Shown piece after piece: positions 1 through 5,592 of a stretch of DNA of 5,749 bases. Source of the DNA: Rhizobium sp. LCM 4573 (GTDB lineage Bacteria; Pseudomonadota; Alphaproteobacteria; Rhizobiales; Rhizobiaceae); NCBI RefSeq assembly GCF_001854865.1, contig NZ_MDDW01000028.1, positions 154,606-160,354 of the forward strand. The letters are read 5' to 3'. How positions within the stretch are numbered: position 1 is the first letter of the stretch; each line of letters begins with the position of its first letter. The notes under the pieces are model-generated. The model was given only the letters and a program-made list of their open reading frames with translations. It searched no databases and was not told the origin of the DNA. The position numbers and the translations under genes were made by a program.

Positions 1-50
1 AACGGCATTGCAATTCGCGCCTGCTTCGGTAAACCAGCTTTCGTTTCCAT
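1..50 (-). CDS. Possible N-terminal end of a divergent gene, partial (low confidence)
   Basis: An ATG on the minus strand at 50-48 opens a frame that stays open to the left edge and would read METKAGLPKQARIAMP. A basic start like this could be the n-region of a signal peptide. From memory, rhizobial genomes often have a BamE/OmlA-type outer-membrane assembly lipoprotein gene divergent from the cytochrome c chaperone, and this would fit. No good ribosome binding site is visible upstream of the ATG, and a second in-frame ATG at 8-6 could be the real start. With only 16 codons visible, neither the gene nor its identity can be established here. Confidence 0.22.
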   Translation of the reverse strand, partial: METKAGLPKQARIAMP

Positions 51-95
51 GCAACGCGGCTAAGCCGAATCCGAGTGGCAACCCAGAGAATTCCG

Positions 96-632
96 ATGAT
101 CTTCGGCTTATTGAAGAAGAAAAACCACAATCGCGCCATCGTCGACCGGCAATACGCGACCTTGACATCGCTGGCCCGGGCTCCTTTCTTCTATAGCGAT
201 CTCGATGTTCCGGACACGGTGATGGGACGTTACGAGATGCTGTCGATCGTCATGATCCTGTTTTTCCGCCGCACGGCGAAATCGGGCGTCAGCGGTCAGG
301 AGCTCGCGCAGGAGATCGTCGATGCCTTTTTCCAGGATATCGACCATTCGATCCGCGAACTCGGCATCGGCGACCAGGGCGTGCCGAAGCGCATGAAAAA
401 GCTCGCTGGCATGTTCTACGGCCGGCTGGAATCCTATGCGGCGGCGCTGGAAGCCGGAGATAGCGAGGCGCTCGCGGCGGCCCTGCAGCGCAATATCCAC
501 CCGGACAGGCAGGCAGCGCCGGACATGCGCGGGCTCGCCGATTGGATGATGAAGGCGGAGGCGGCGCTTGCCGTGGTTTCCGAAGACGAAATTTCCCGAG
601 GCGCTGCGGTCCTGCCGCAGCCGGGAACGTGA
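96..632 (+). CDS. Ubiquinol-cytochrome c chaperone family protein (Cbp3/UQCC1-like)
   Basis: This 178-residue protein resembles the Ubiq_cyt_C_chap family, related to mitochondrial Cbp3/UQCC1, which assists cytochrome b synthesis and assembly of the respiratory bc1 complex. Recognisable blocks are the N-terminal MIFGLLKKK, then FFYSDLDVPDTVMGRYEML (about residues 33-51), a short hydrophobic stretch SIVMILFFRR, and an acidic-aromatic helix QEIVDAFFQDIDHSIRELGI followed by KRMKKLAGMFYGRL. The C-terminal third is alanine-rich and less conserved. I chose the ATG at 96 because family members begin with this MIFGL-type sequence. An in-frame GTG at 75 would add seven unconvincing residues. The Shine-Dalgarno sequence is weak (AGAGAA at 85-90). 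No signal peptide is seen, so it probably acts in the cytoplasm at the inner membrane face. The DUF177 gene follows 7 bp downstream, suggesting co-transcription. Family assignment is confident; the role in this organism is inferred. Confidence 0.9.
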   Translation: MIFGLLKKKNHNRAIVDRQYATLTSLARAPFFYSDLDVPDTVMGRYEMLSIVMILFFRRTAKSGVSGQELAQEIVDAFFQDIDHSIRELGIGDQGVPKRMKKLAGMFYGRLESYAAALEAGDSEALAAALQRNIHPDRQAAPDMRGLADWMMKAEAALAVVSEDEISRGAAVLPQPGT

Positions 633-639
633 GGTTTTC

Positions 640-1206
640 ATGAAGACGAGGCATGACGGGGAGGAAAAGCCTCCCTTTTCCTATTCGGTGAAAGTGGGGC
701 ACATCTCCGCCAATCCGGTCAGCGTTCACGTCGAGGCGAACGAACGCGAATTGGAAGGGCTTGCCAAGCTCTGGCAGGTGGTTTCGGTGAAATCGCTGAA
801 GGCCGACCTGCAGATCGGCCGCTGGAAGAAGGATGGCATCCGCATCAAGGGCAGGGTGGAAGCCGATATCGTGCAGTCCTGCGTGGTGACGCTGGAGCCG
901 GTCGAAGCCAGGCTCGACGAACACTTCGAGCAGATTTTCGTCCCCGAGGATTCCAAGCTCGCGCGGATCGTGACCGGAGAGACGGCTGAGATGCTGATCG
1001 ACCCCGACGGCCCGGACCTGCCGGAAACCTTCTCCGGCGATACGATCGACGCCGGGGCCGTCGTGGCGGAGTTTGCGGCGCTCGCGATCGATCCCTATCC
1101 GCGCAAGGCGGATGTCGAATTTTCGCCCCATCTTGAAGGAGATGCCGGAGAAACCGCAAAGCGACCATCGCCCTTCGCGGTCCTTAAGGACTGGAAAAAG
1201 GATTGA
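640..1206 (+). CDS. DUF177 / YceD-like protein
   Basis: This 188-residue protein belongs to the DUF177 family (E. coli YceD), linked by gene neighbourhood, and in some lineages by experiment, to 23S rRNA or large-subunit metabolism; the molecular activity is not settled. Family signatures are the central CVVTLEPV block (C81), the acidic EHFEQIFVPED, DPDGPDLPETF, ALAIDPYPRK and the C-terminal PFAVLKDWKK. The start at 640 is chosen because GAGG at 631-634 lies five bases upstream. The frame stays open back to an upstream ATG at 568, but that would overlap the previous gene by 65 bases and add unrelated residues. The single conserved cysteine lacks the partners of a zinc site. It stands upstream of plsX as in many bacteria, but rpmF (ribosomal protein L32), which often lies between them, is missing. 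Confidence 0.9.
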   Translation: MKTRHDGEEKPPFSYSVKVGHISANPVSVHVEANERELEGLAKLWQVVSVKSLKADLQIGRWKKDGIRIKGRVEADIVQSCVVTLEPVEARLDEHFEQIFVPEDSKLARIVTGETAEMLIDPDGPDLPETFSGDTIDAGAVVAEFAALAIDPYPRKADVEFSPHLEGDAGETAKRPSPFAVLKDWKKD

Positions 1207-1319
1207 AGACGGTTGCCAATTCGACATGATTGGGTTGTAAGCGGCCGCAGAACCAGTATTTTGGCCTCCATTTCGTCAAAGGCGGCTTGTCTTCGGCGGA
1301 CCACAAGGATCAGGGACGC

Positions 1320-2366
1320 GTGATCAGAATATCTCTCGATGCTATGGGCGGCGATTATGGTCCCGAGGTCGTCATTCCCGGCGCTGCCAAGGCATTGGAA
1401 CGCCACCCGGATGTGAGATTCGTCATTTACGGGCTCAAGGCAGAATGCGAGCCGCTTCTGGCGAAATATCCGAAGCTCAGGGAAAAATCGGTTTTCCACG
1501 AATGCGAGCTTGCCGTCCGTATGGACGAGAAGCCGAGTGCGGCGCTGCGCCGGGGCCGTTACGTCTCGACCATGTGGCGCGCGATAGAGGCGGTGAAGCT
1601 GGGCGAGGCGGACGTCGTGGTTTCCGCGGGCAATACGGGCGCGCTGATGGCCATGGCCAAGTTCTGTCTGCGCACCATGGCCAATATCGAACGCCCGGCG
1701 ATCGCCGGCATCTGGCCGACGCTGAAGGGCGAAAGCATCGTCCTCGATGTCGGCGCGACGATCGGCGCCGACAGTCAGCAGCTCCTCGATTTCGCGCTGA
1801 TGGGCGGCGCCATGGCCCGCTCCCTTTTCGAGATCGAGCGCCCTACCGTCGGTCTCCTGAATGTCGGCGTCGAAGAAATAAAGGGTCAGGAAGAGGTCAA
1901 GGAAGCCGGCCGGCTCATCCGCGAGGCCAACCTGCCGACCATCGCCTATCACGGCTTTGTCGAGGGCGACGACATCGGCAAGGGAACGGTCGACGTCGTC
2001 GTGACGGAAGGTTTTACCGGCAATATCGCGCTCAAGGCGGCGGAAGGTACGGCCCGCCAGATCGGCCAGCTCCTGCGCGAGTCGATGTCTCGTACCTGGG
2101 CGGCCAGGCTCGGCTATCTGCTGGCGAAGAGCGCATTCGACCGGCTGCGCGAGAAGATGGATCCGAACAAGGTCAATGGCGGCGTCTTTTTGGGATTGAA
2201 CGGCATCGTCATCAAGAGCCATGGCGGCGCAAATGCCGATGGCTTCGCGGCGGCGATCGATACCGGCTATGATATGGCGCGCAACGATCTCAATGCGAAG
2301 ATCGTGCAGGATTTGAAGATTTATCATGCCCGACACCAGCCGCCGGCTGGTCCGGAAGCGGCATGA
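1320..2366 (+). CDS. plsX: Phosphate acyltransferase PlsX
   Basis: PlsX converts acyl-ACP and inorganic phosphate into acyl-phosphate, the acyl donor used by PlsY for the first step of phosphatidic acid synthesis. It is a peripheral membrane enzyme. The 348-residue product has the full family pattern: [12 protein letters not shown] at residues 5-16, [18 protein letters not shown] (98-115), [19 protein letters not shown] (141-159), [16 protein letters not shown] (176-191), [13 protein letters not shown] (210-222), [15 protein letters not shown] (229-243) and [19 protein letters not shown] (287-305). Length is normal. The GTG at 1320 is preferred because homologues start MIRISLDxMGGD and purine-rich AGGGA (1312-1316) and AAGGA (1305-1309) precede it. 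The frame is open to a TTG at 1230, but those extra 30 residues do not look like the family. fabH follows after 19 bp. The 113 bp gap before plsX could hold its own promoter, though I see no strong one. Confidence 0.96.
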   Translation: MIRISLDAMGGDYGPEVVIPGAAKALERHPDVRFVIYGLKAECEPLLAKYPKLREKSVFHECELAVRMDEKPSAALRRGRYVSTMWRAIEAVKLGEADVVVSAGNTGALMAMAKFCLRTMANIERPAIAGIWPTLKGESIVLDVGATIGADSQQLLDFALMGGAMARSLFEIERPTVGLLNVGVEEIKGQEEVKEAGRLIREANLPTIAYHGFVEGDDIGKGTVDVVVTEGFTGNIALKAAEGTARQIGQLLRESMSRTWAARLGYLLAKSAFDRLREKMDPNKVNGGVFLGLNGIVIKSHGGANADGFAAAIDTGYDMARNDLNAKIVQDLKIYHARHQPPAGPEAA

Positions 2367-2385
2367 CGATGGGATGTGAAGCAGA

Positions 2386-3357
2386 ATGATCCGTTCAGTG
2401 GTTCGTGGTTATGGGGCGGCGCTCCCCAAACGGGTGATGTCCAACCGGGAGCTGGAAAGCCTCGTGGACACCTCGGACGAATGGATCGTCCAGCGCACAG
2501 GTATCCGCCAGCGCTATATCGCGGGCGAGGGAGAGACGACGGCCTCGCTCGGCGCTGCTGCGGCGCGCGCGGCGCTCGATAACGCCGGACTGACGCCGGA
2601 CGACATCGATCTCGTGCTGGTGGCGACCTCCACGCCGGACAACACCTTTCCGGCAACCGCTGTCGATATCCAGAACCGGCTCGGCATGACGCATGGCTAT
2701 GCCTTCGACATGCAGGCGGTCTGCACCGGTTTCGTCTATGCCATGGCGACCGCCGATGCCCATCTGCGTGCCGGCCTTGCGAAGCGCGCCCTGGTGATCG
2801 GCGCCGAGACCTTCTCGCGCATCCTCGACTGGGAGGACCGTACCACCTGCGTGCTGTTCGGCGATGGCGCCGGCGCCCTGGTGCTGGAAGCCTCCGAAGG
2901 CGAGGGCACAAATGCCGACCGCGGCATACTGGCCGCGCATCTGCGCTCCGACGGCAGCCACAAGGAAAAGCTCTATGTGGACGGCGGGCCCTCGAGCACC
3001 GGCACGGTCGGCCATCTGCGCATGGAAGGCCGCGAGGTCTTCAAGCACGCCGTTGGCATGATCACCGACGTGATCGAGGCTGCCTTCGCCTCCACCGGCA
3101 CGACGGCCGACGACCTCGACTGGCTGGTGCCGCATCAGGCCAACCGACGCATCATCGACGGTTCCGCCAAGAAGCTCGCGATCCCGCTGGAGAAGGTAGT
3201 CGTCACCGTCGATCAACACGGCAACACCTCGGCGGCCTCCATCCCGCTCGCGCTTTCCGTTGCGCTTGCGGACGGGCGCATAAAGAAGGGCGATCTAGTG
3301 ATGCTGGAAGCCATGGGCGGCGGCTTCACCTGGGGGGCGATGCTCGTCCGCTGGTAA
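2386..3357 (+). CDS. fabH: Beta-ketoacyl-ACP synthase III FabH
   Basis: FabH performs the first condensation of type II fatty acid synthesis, joining an acyl-CoA primer (usually acetyl-CoA) to malonyl-ACP to give acetoacetyl-ACP. The 323-residue thiolase-fold protein is full length. The catalytic triad is intact: Cys113 in DMQAVCTGF, His250 in VPHQAN and Asn280 in [10 protein letters not shown]. Other hallmarks are [13 protein letters not shown] (31-43), [21 protein letters not shown] (144-164) and the C-terminal glycine block [11 protein letters not shown] (308-318). QANRRI after the histidine lies in the region that docks ACP in known FabH enzymes. The start ATG at 2386 lies 19 bp after the plsX stop, with only a weak GGGA (2371-2374) as ribosome binding site, which suggests translation coupled to plsX. 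Primer preference (straight or branched) cannot be read from the sequence. Confidence 0.97.
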   Translation: MIRSVVRGYGAALPKRVMSNRELESLVDTSDEWIVQRTGIRQRYIAGEGETTASLGAAAARAALDNAGLTPDDIDLVLVATSTPDNTFPATAVDIQNRLGMTHGYAFDMQAVCTGFVYAMATADAHLRAGLAKRALVIGAETFSRILDWEDRTTCVLFGDGAGALVLEASEGEGTNADRGILAAHLRSDGSHKEKLYVDGGPSSTGTVGHLRMEGREVFKHAVGMITDVIEAAFASTGTTADDLDWLVPHQANRRIIDGSAKKLAIPLEKVVVTVDQHGNTSAASIPLALSVALADGRIKKGDLVMLEAMGGGFTWGAMLVRW

Positions 3358-3363
3358 GCTTCG

Positions 3364-3381
3364 CCACTTCGCTCAAAGTGG
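3364..3381 (+). other. Small stem-loop after fabH
   Basis: CCACTT (3364-3369) and AAGTGG (3376-3381) form a perfect 6 bp stem with a 6-base loop, starting 7 bases after the fabH stop. No T-run follows (ATATTATC comes next), so it is not a convincing rho-independent terminator. It may instead protect the 3' end of the fabH message or assist rho-dependent termination before the ihfA promoter. Confidence 0.35.
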
Positions 3382-3403
3382 ATATTATCGATCAGGACAA
3401 GCG

Positions 3404-3432
3404 CTTGACCCTGACGGCCAAGCAAAATACTC
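3404..3432 (+). promoter_or_regulatory. Candidate promoter of ihfA
   Basis: CTTGAC at 3404-3409 matches the -35 element of rhizobial housekeeping promoters exactly. With a 17-base spacer the -10 position reads ATACTC (3427-3432), a moderate match. The predicted start near 3440 would leave a leader of about 37 bases before the ihfA ATG. The position, in the 119 bp gap after fabH, suggests ihfA is transcribed at least partly apart from plsX-fabH. This is sequence matching only. Confidence 0.45.
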
Positions 3433-3476
3433 TCAGCCGGCTTTGATAAGATGAATTTTCAAAACAGGGCGGAGTC

Positions 3477-3812
3477 ATGGCCGGCAAGACAGTAACAAGG
3501 GCAGACTTGGCGGAGTCTGTATTTCGCAAGGTCGGGCTTTCGCGGACGGAATCAGCCGAACTCGTAGAGACCGTCATCGACGAGATCTGCAACGCCATCG
3601 TGCGCGGCGAAACCGTCAAACTCTCCTCCTTCGCCACCTTCCAGGTCCGCTCGAAAAACGAGCGCATCGGCCGCAATCCCAAGACCGGCGAGGAAGTGCC
3701 GATCTCTCCGCGTCGGGTAATGACGTTCAAGGCCTCGAACGTCCTCAAGAACCGCATCCTCAAGGCTCACACCGCGCGCAAGATCAAGCAGAGGGCGAGC
3801 CCCGCCGCCTGA
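3477..3812 (+). CDS. ihfA: Integration host factor subunit alpha
   Basis: This is one half of the IHF heterodimer (with IhfB, not in this window), a nucleoid protein that binds specific sites in the minor groove and bends DNA sharply, acting as architectural partner in transcription, recombination and replication. The 111-residue product has the helical dimerisation part ([25 protein letters not shown], residues 7-31), [12 protein letters not shown] (47-58) and the DNA-binding arm motif [20 protein letters not shown] (65-84) containing the intercalating proline Pro68. GRNPKTGE followed by PI-PRRV points to the alpha subunit rather than IhfB or HU. About ten extra basic residues at the C-terminus ([12 protein letters not shown]) are common in alphaproteobacterial versions. 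AGGG at 3466-3469, seven bases upstream, supports the ATG at 3477. No clear terminator follows; 173 bp separate it from the next gene. Confidence 0.95.
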   Translation: MAGKTVTRADLAESVFRKVGLSRTESAELVETVIDEICNAIVRGETVKLSSFATFQVRSKNERIGRNPKTGEEVPISPRRVMTFKASNVLKNRILKAHTARKIKQRASPAA

Positions 3813-3867
3813 TCGGATTTTTCCGCCGGTTGCCTTACTTCTCCACACTTCCTGTGAATATGCTTGA

Positions 3868-3892
3868 ATCTCACGGTGTAAGCCTTTGAGAT
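3868..3892 (+). promoter_or_regulatory. Inverted repeat, possible operator upstream of the MerR-type gene
   Basis: ATCTCA (3868-3873) and TGAGAT (3887-3892) are perfect inverted copies separated by 13 bases. GG (3875-3876) and CC (3883-3884) add possible inner pairing with a one-base offset. The right arm overlaps the candidate -35 of the promoter at 3886-3913, a natural place for a regulator. Autoregulation by the downstream MerR-type protein is inference; the 25 bp span is somewhat longer than classic MerR operators. Confidence 0.35.
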
Positions 3893-3913
3893 ACGTTCGA
3901 TTCGTAGCATAAT
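3886..3913 (+). promoter_or_regulatory. Candidate promoter of the MerR-type gene
   Basis: TTGAGA (3886-3891) and CATAAT (3908-3913) each match the sigma-70 consensus at five of six positions, with a 16-base spacer. A start near 3920 would give a leader of about 65 bases before the TTG start codon. No better pair was seen in the 173 bp between ihfA and this gene. Confidence 0.45.
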
Positions 3914-3985
3914 CGCCAATGCTTGGTCTTGCGTCGCGAATAGCAATGTTCCGCGCAGCGGCAATGGACCTCTGGGAGTTGAGAC

Positions 3986-4522
3986 TTGGACAAGAGCCCG
4001 GACGCTTTCCGAACCATCAGCGAGGTCGCCGAGGACCTCGACCTGCCGCAGCATGTGCTGCGTTTCTGGGAAACCCGCTTTCCGCAGATCAAGCCGATGA
4101 AGCGCGGGGGCGGGCGGCGTTATTACCGACCCGAGGATGTCGACCTGCTGAAGGGAATCCGGCATCTGCTCTACGACCACGGCTATACCATCAAGGGCGT
4201 GCAGAAGCTTCTGAAGACGAACGGCAACAAGTTCGTCGCCGCGATCGCCTCCGGCGATGTGGCCACCATGGAAGCGCTGATGGCCGCAAGCAGCGACAAG
4301 CATGTGGATCCGAAGATCGGCGGCGCCGAAGAAGACCAGATCGTCGGCCGGCCGAAGGTGAAGCCTAGCGGCCGTTTCTTCGGTTTCGGCTCGTCCAGCG
4401 ATGGGGATAGCCCGGAGATTTCCGTTGGCAAGTCGAGCATCGGCAAGGAAGACCAGGCCTTGCTGCAGGAAGCGCTCTTCGATCTTCTCGAATGCAAGCG
4501 GTTGCTGGACCAGGTGCGATAG
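3986..4522 (+). CDS. MerR-family transcriptional regulator
   Basis: This 178-residue protein carries an N-terminal MerR-type winged helix-turn-helix: [25 protein letters not shown] (8-32) is the helix-turn-helix and [19 protein letters not shown] (37-55) the wing. [16 protein letters not shown] (61-76) is the usual following helix. The middle (about 90-155) is variable and lacks the paired cysteines of metal sensors, so the signal, if any, is unknown. A short C-terminal helix [20 protein letters not shown] may dimerise. Homologues follow ihfA in rhizobia, but I know of no named function. The start is TTG at 3986: an in-frame TGA at 3980-3982 rules out anything further upstream, and GGGAG (3974-3978) lies seven bases before it. 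A rare TTG start suggests modest translation. Its target genes are not evident from the window. Confidence 0.9.
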   Translation: MDKSPDAFRTISEVAEDLDLPQHVLRFWETRFPQIKPMKRGGGRRYYRPEDVDLLKGIRHLLYDHGYTIKGVQKLLKTNGNKFVAAIASGDVATMEALMAASSDKHVDPKIGGAEEDQIVGRPKVKPSGRFFGFGSSSDGDSPEISVGKSSIGKEDQALLQEALFDLLECKRLLDQVR

Positions 4523-4575
4523 AGCAGGCGATAGCCGGTTTTCGAGGGTCCCAAAAGGCCGAACGTCCATTGGTC

Positions 4576-4593
4576 TCAGGCATTTCTGCCTGA
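4576..4593 (+). other. Perfect 7 bp hairpin downstream of the MerR-type gene
   Basis: TCAGGCA (4576-4582) and TGCCTGA (4587-4593) form a perfect 7 bp stem with a TTTC tetraloop, 53 bases after the regulator's stop. The bases after it (ATACACGC) contain no T-run, so intrinsic termination is doubtful. It could stabilise the 3' end of the regulator's message, or be a protein-binding palindrome in the BA14K upstream region. Confidence 0.45.
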
Positions 4594-4614
4594 ATACACG
4601 CTAAATTTACCATT

Positions 4615-4669
4615 CACCTCGGGTTCAGGTGGAACCTAAGAATATCTGTCTTACTTAACAGGTAGGAAC
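4615..4669 (+). promoter_or_regulatory. Repeat-rich leader of the BA14K gene
   Basis: CACCT (4615-4619) can pair with AGGTG (4627-4631), while GGTTC (4622-4626) can pair with GAACC (4632-4636); the two hairpins share bases and exclude each other. CAGGTGGAAC (4626-4635) recurs as CAGGTAGGAAC (4659-4669), 33 bases on and just before the ribosome binding site. A weak promoter-like pair, TTCACC (4613-4618) and CTAAGA (4636-4641), spans the first part. This may be an operator region or a structured leader; the mechanism is unknown. Confidence 0.35.
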
Positions 4670-4685
4670 AAAGAGGTGTGGAAAC

Positions 4686-5177
4686 ATGAAAAAGCTTGCA
4701 GTCATACTGGTATCGGTGGTGACTGGCTTCACCGGCATCGCGCCGGCGCAGGCCTTTCCAACGGTTCCCGCCGTATCCAGGGCGCAGACATCCGATGTCG
4801 TGAACGCCCAATATTATGTCAACCGCGGCGGCGGCCTGGAATATGGCGATCGCCGTTACTGGCGCCGTGACCGCGATTGGCGCGGCGACCGCCGTTATTG
4901 GCGTGACGACCGTCGCTGGCGGCGTCATTACGGGCACCGCTACTACAGGCATCGGGATCGTTCGAATCTCGGTGCGGCCCTCGGCGGATTTGCAGCCGGC
5001 GCTATCATCGGCGGCGCGCTTGCACAGCCGCGCTATGCGCCCGCACCCCGCTACTCTGGCGGAGGCAGCGCGCACGTCAACTGGTGCTATTCGCGTTATC
5101 GGTCCTATAGGCCTTACGACAACACGTTCCAGCCCTATAACGGTCCGCGTCGCCAGTGCTACTCGCCGTATCGTTGA
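4686..5177 (+). CDS. BA14K-family exported protein
   Basis: The 163-residue product has a signal peptide ([23 protein letters not shown], likely cleaved after residue 23), then a strongly basic Arg/Tyr/Trp/Asp-rich region (53-92), a glycine/alanine hydrophobic segment ([20 protein letters not shown], about 93-112) and a C-terminal domain with [19 protein letters not shown] and [10 protein letters not shown]. The ending is the signature of the BA14K family, named after a Brucella immunoreactive protein with lectin-like properties; Cys134 and Cys158 could form a disulfide. The glycine-rich segment could be a membrane anchor or glycine zipper, so it is probably periplasmic or outer-surface. AAGAGG (4671-4676), nine bases upstream, supports the ATG. 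It stands alone between hairpin-rich DNA and a strong terminator, so it is probably monocistronic. The family is widespread in Rhizobiales but its function is poorly defined. Confidence 0.88.
   Translation: MKKLAVILVSVVTGFTGIAPAQAFPTVPAVSRAQTSDVVNAQYYVNRGGGLEYGDRRYWRRDRDWRGDRRYWRDDRRWRRHYGHRYYRHRDRSNLGAALGGFAAGAIIGGALAQPRYAPAPRYSGGGSAHVNWCYSRYRSYRPYDNTFQPYNGPRRQCYSPYR
4845..4922 (+). repeat. Tandem 39-bp in-frame repeat inside the BA14K gene
   Basis: Residues 54-66 ([13 protein letters not shown]) and 67-79 ([13 protein letters not shown]) are directly adjacent 13-residue units sharing 11 of 13 positions. They encode the start of the basic aromatic region. The units differ at synonymous sites (for example GAT CGC CGT TAC against GAC CGC CGT TAT), so the duplication is not very recent or selection holds the protein sequence. 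Confidence 0.75.
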
Positions 5178-5188
5178 TACAGCGAACG

Positions 5189-5217
5189 AAATCCCCGCCC
5201 GAAAGGCGGGGATTTTC
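5189..5217 (+). terminator. Rho-independent terminator of the BA14K gene
   Basis: AAATCCCCGCC (5189-5199) pairs with GGCGGGGATTT (5205-5215) around a CGAAA loop, giving an 11 bp stem with a GC core and a T-rich 3' arm and tail (ATTTTCTCTT). It begins 11 bases after the stop codon. The A-rich 5' side could also give some termination from the opposite direction. Confidence 0.9.
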
Positions 5218-5222
5218 TCTTC

Positions 5223-5259
5223 GGCCGGAATACGGCCTTCCCCCGGGAACTCATTCCCG
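5223..5259 (+). repeat. Two tandem hairpins between the terminator and tRNA-Pro
   Basis: GGCCG (5223-5227) pairs with CGGCC (5233-5237) around GAATA, and CGGGAA (5244-5249) pairs with TTCCCG (5254-5259) around CTCA. Both stems are perfect. They follow the terminator directly and code for nothing evident. They may be a remnant of an intergenic palindromic repeat of the kind scattered through rhizobial genomes; the window holds no second copy to test this. Confidence 0.35.
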
Positions 5260-5278
5260 AGCGCTGCCATTTTTCCCC

Positions 5279-5307
5279 TTGCGCAGACAGGTGCATGTCA
5301 GTATTGA
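5279..5307 (+). promoter_or_regulatory. Candidate promoter of tRNA-Pro
   Basis: TTGCGC (5279-5284) and TATTGA (5302-5307) form a -35/-10 pair with a 17-base spacer. Transcription would start near 5314, about 18 bases before the mature tRNA. A short GCTTC-GCAT-GAAGC hairpin (5314-5327) would then sit in the 5' leader removed by RNase P. Both hexamers are only partial consensus matches. Confidence 0.35.
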
Positions 5308-5331
5308 AGGCGTGCTTCGCATGAAGCTGGT

Positions 5332-5408
<77 letters not shown>

Positions 5409-5478
5409 TTTATCTCTTTGAATTCTCAGTCAGTTTACTCTCTTCGTTAGGCATTCGGGCGGCCGGTGCAATCGAGAT

Positions 5479-5510
5479 GGTTCCACCTCGTGGGACTTCG
5501 GCAGAGCCGA
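5479..5510 (+). other. Two adjacent small hairpins downstream of tRNA-Pro
   Basis: GTTCCAC (5480-5486) pairs with GTGGGAC (5490-5496) around CTC with one G-T wobble, extendable by a wobble at 5479-5497. TCGGC (5498-5502) then pairs with GCCGA (5506-5510) around AGA. No T-run follows. They lie in the otherwise featureless 5409-5538 stretch and could mark the 3' end of the tRNA transcript or a small RNA; nothing else is recognised there. Confidence 0.3.
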
Positions 5511-5540
5511 GCATCCGACGCATGAATCATCTGTTCTCCA

Positions 5541-5577
5541 TATGCGAAAAGCCCCGCCATCGGCGGGGCTTCGCGTA
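5541..5577 (-). terminator. Rho-independent terminator of the minus-strand gene at the right edge
   Basis: Read on the minus strand, AAGCCCCGCC (5571-5562) pairs with GGCGGGGCTT (5558-5549) around a GAT loop, and the 3' arm runs into TTTT (5550-5547). GCG/CGC and neighbouring pairs (5541-5546 with 5572-5577) extend the stem past a two-base bulge. On the plus strand the bases after the stem are TTCGCGTATC, a poor T-run, so the orientation favours the gene ending at 5593. Weak bidirectional action on the tRNA transcript is possible. Confidence 0.8.
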
Positions 5578-5592
5578 TCGATCATCGCTATC

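Noticed and set aside
568..639. Upstream extension of the DUF177 gene to an ATG at 568
   Set aside because: It would overlap the chaperone gene by 65 bases, and the extra residues are not family-like; the ATG at 640 has a GAGG site directly upstream.
289..1227. A 312-codon open frame on the minus strand across the chaperone and DUF177 genes
   Set aside because: It is antisense to two well-supported genes, and its composition is Arg/Pro-rich as expected of a shadow frame.
1095..2336. A 413-codon open frame on the minus strand opposite the end of the DUF177 gene and most of plsX
   Set aside because: It is an antisense shadow of GC-rich coding DNA: the plus strand encodes a complete PlsX, and the minus frame shows no recognisable motif.
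3816..3827. CGGATTTTTCCG palindrome after ihfA as a terminator
   Set aside because: The stem is only 4 bp and the T-run lies in its loop, not after it.
4516..4534. Direct repeat GCGATAG-AGCAG-GCGATAG across the MerR-type gene stop codon
   Set aside because: Two 7-base copies are too short to be more than chance or local slippage, and the reading frame ends normally at the first copy.
4606..4613. TTTACCAT resembling the CtrA half-site TTAACCAT upstream of the BA14K gene
   Set aside because: There is one mismatch in a short motif, and no second half-site at the expected spacing was seen.
4631..4657. GGAAC at 4631-4635 region as an EcfG-type stress promoter for the BA14K gene
   Set aside because: No CGTT-like -10 element is present at the expected distance.
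4614..5307. Long alternative frames (plus 4816-5307 and minus 5270-4614) over the BA14K gene
   Set aside because: Low-complexity Ala/Ile/Val/Arg composition arises from reading the repetitive Arg/Gly codons out of frame; the BA14K frame has a signal peptide and the family C-terminus.
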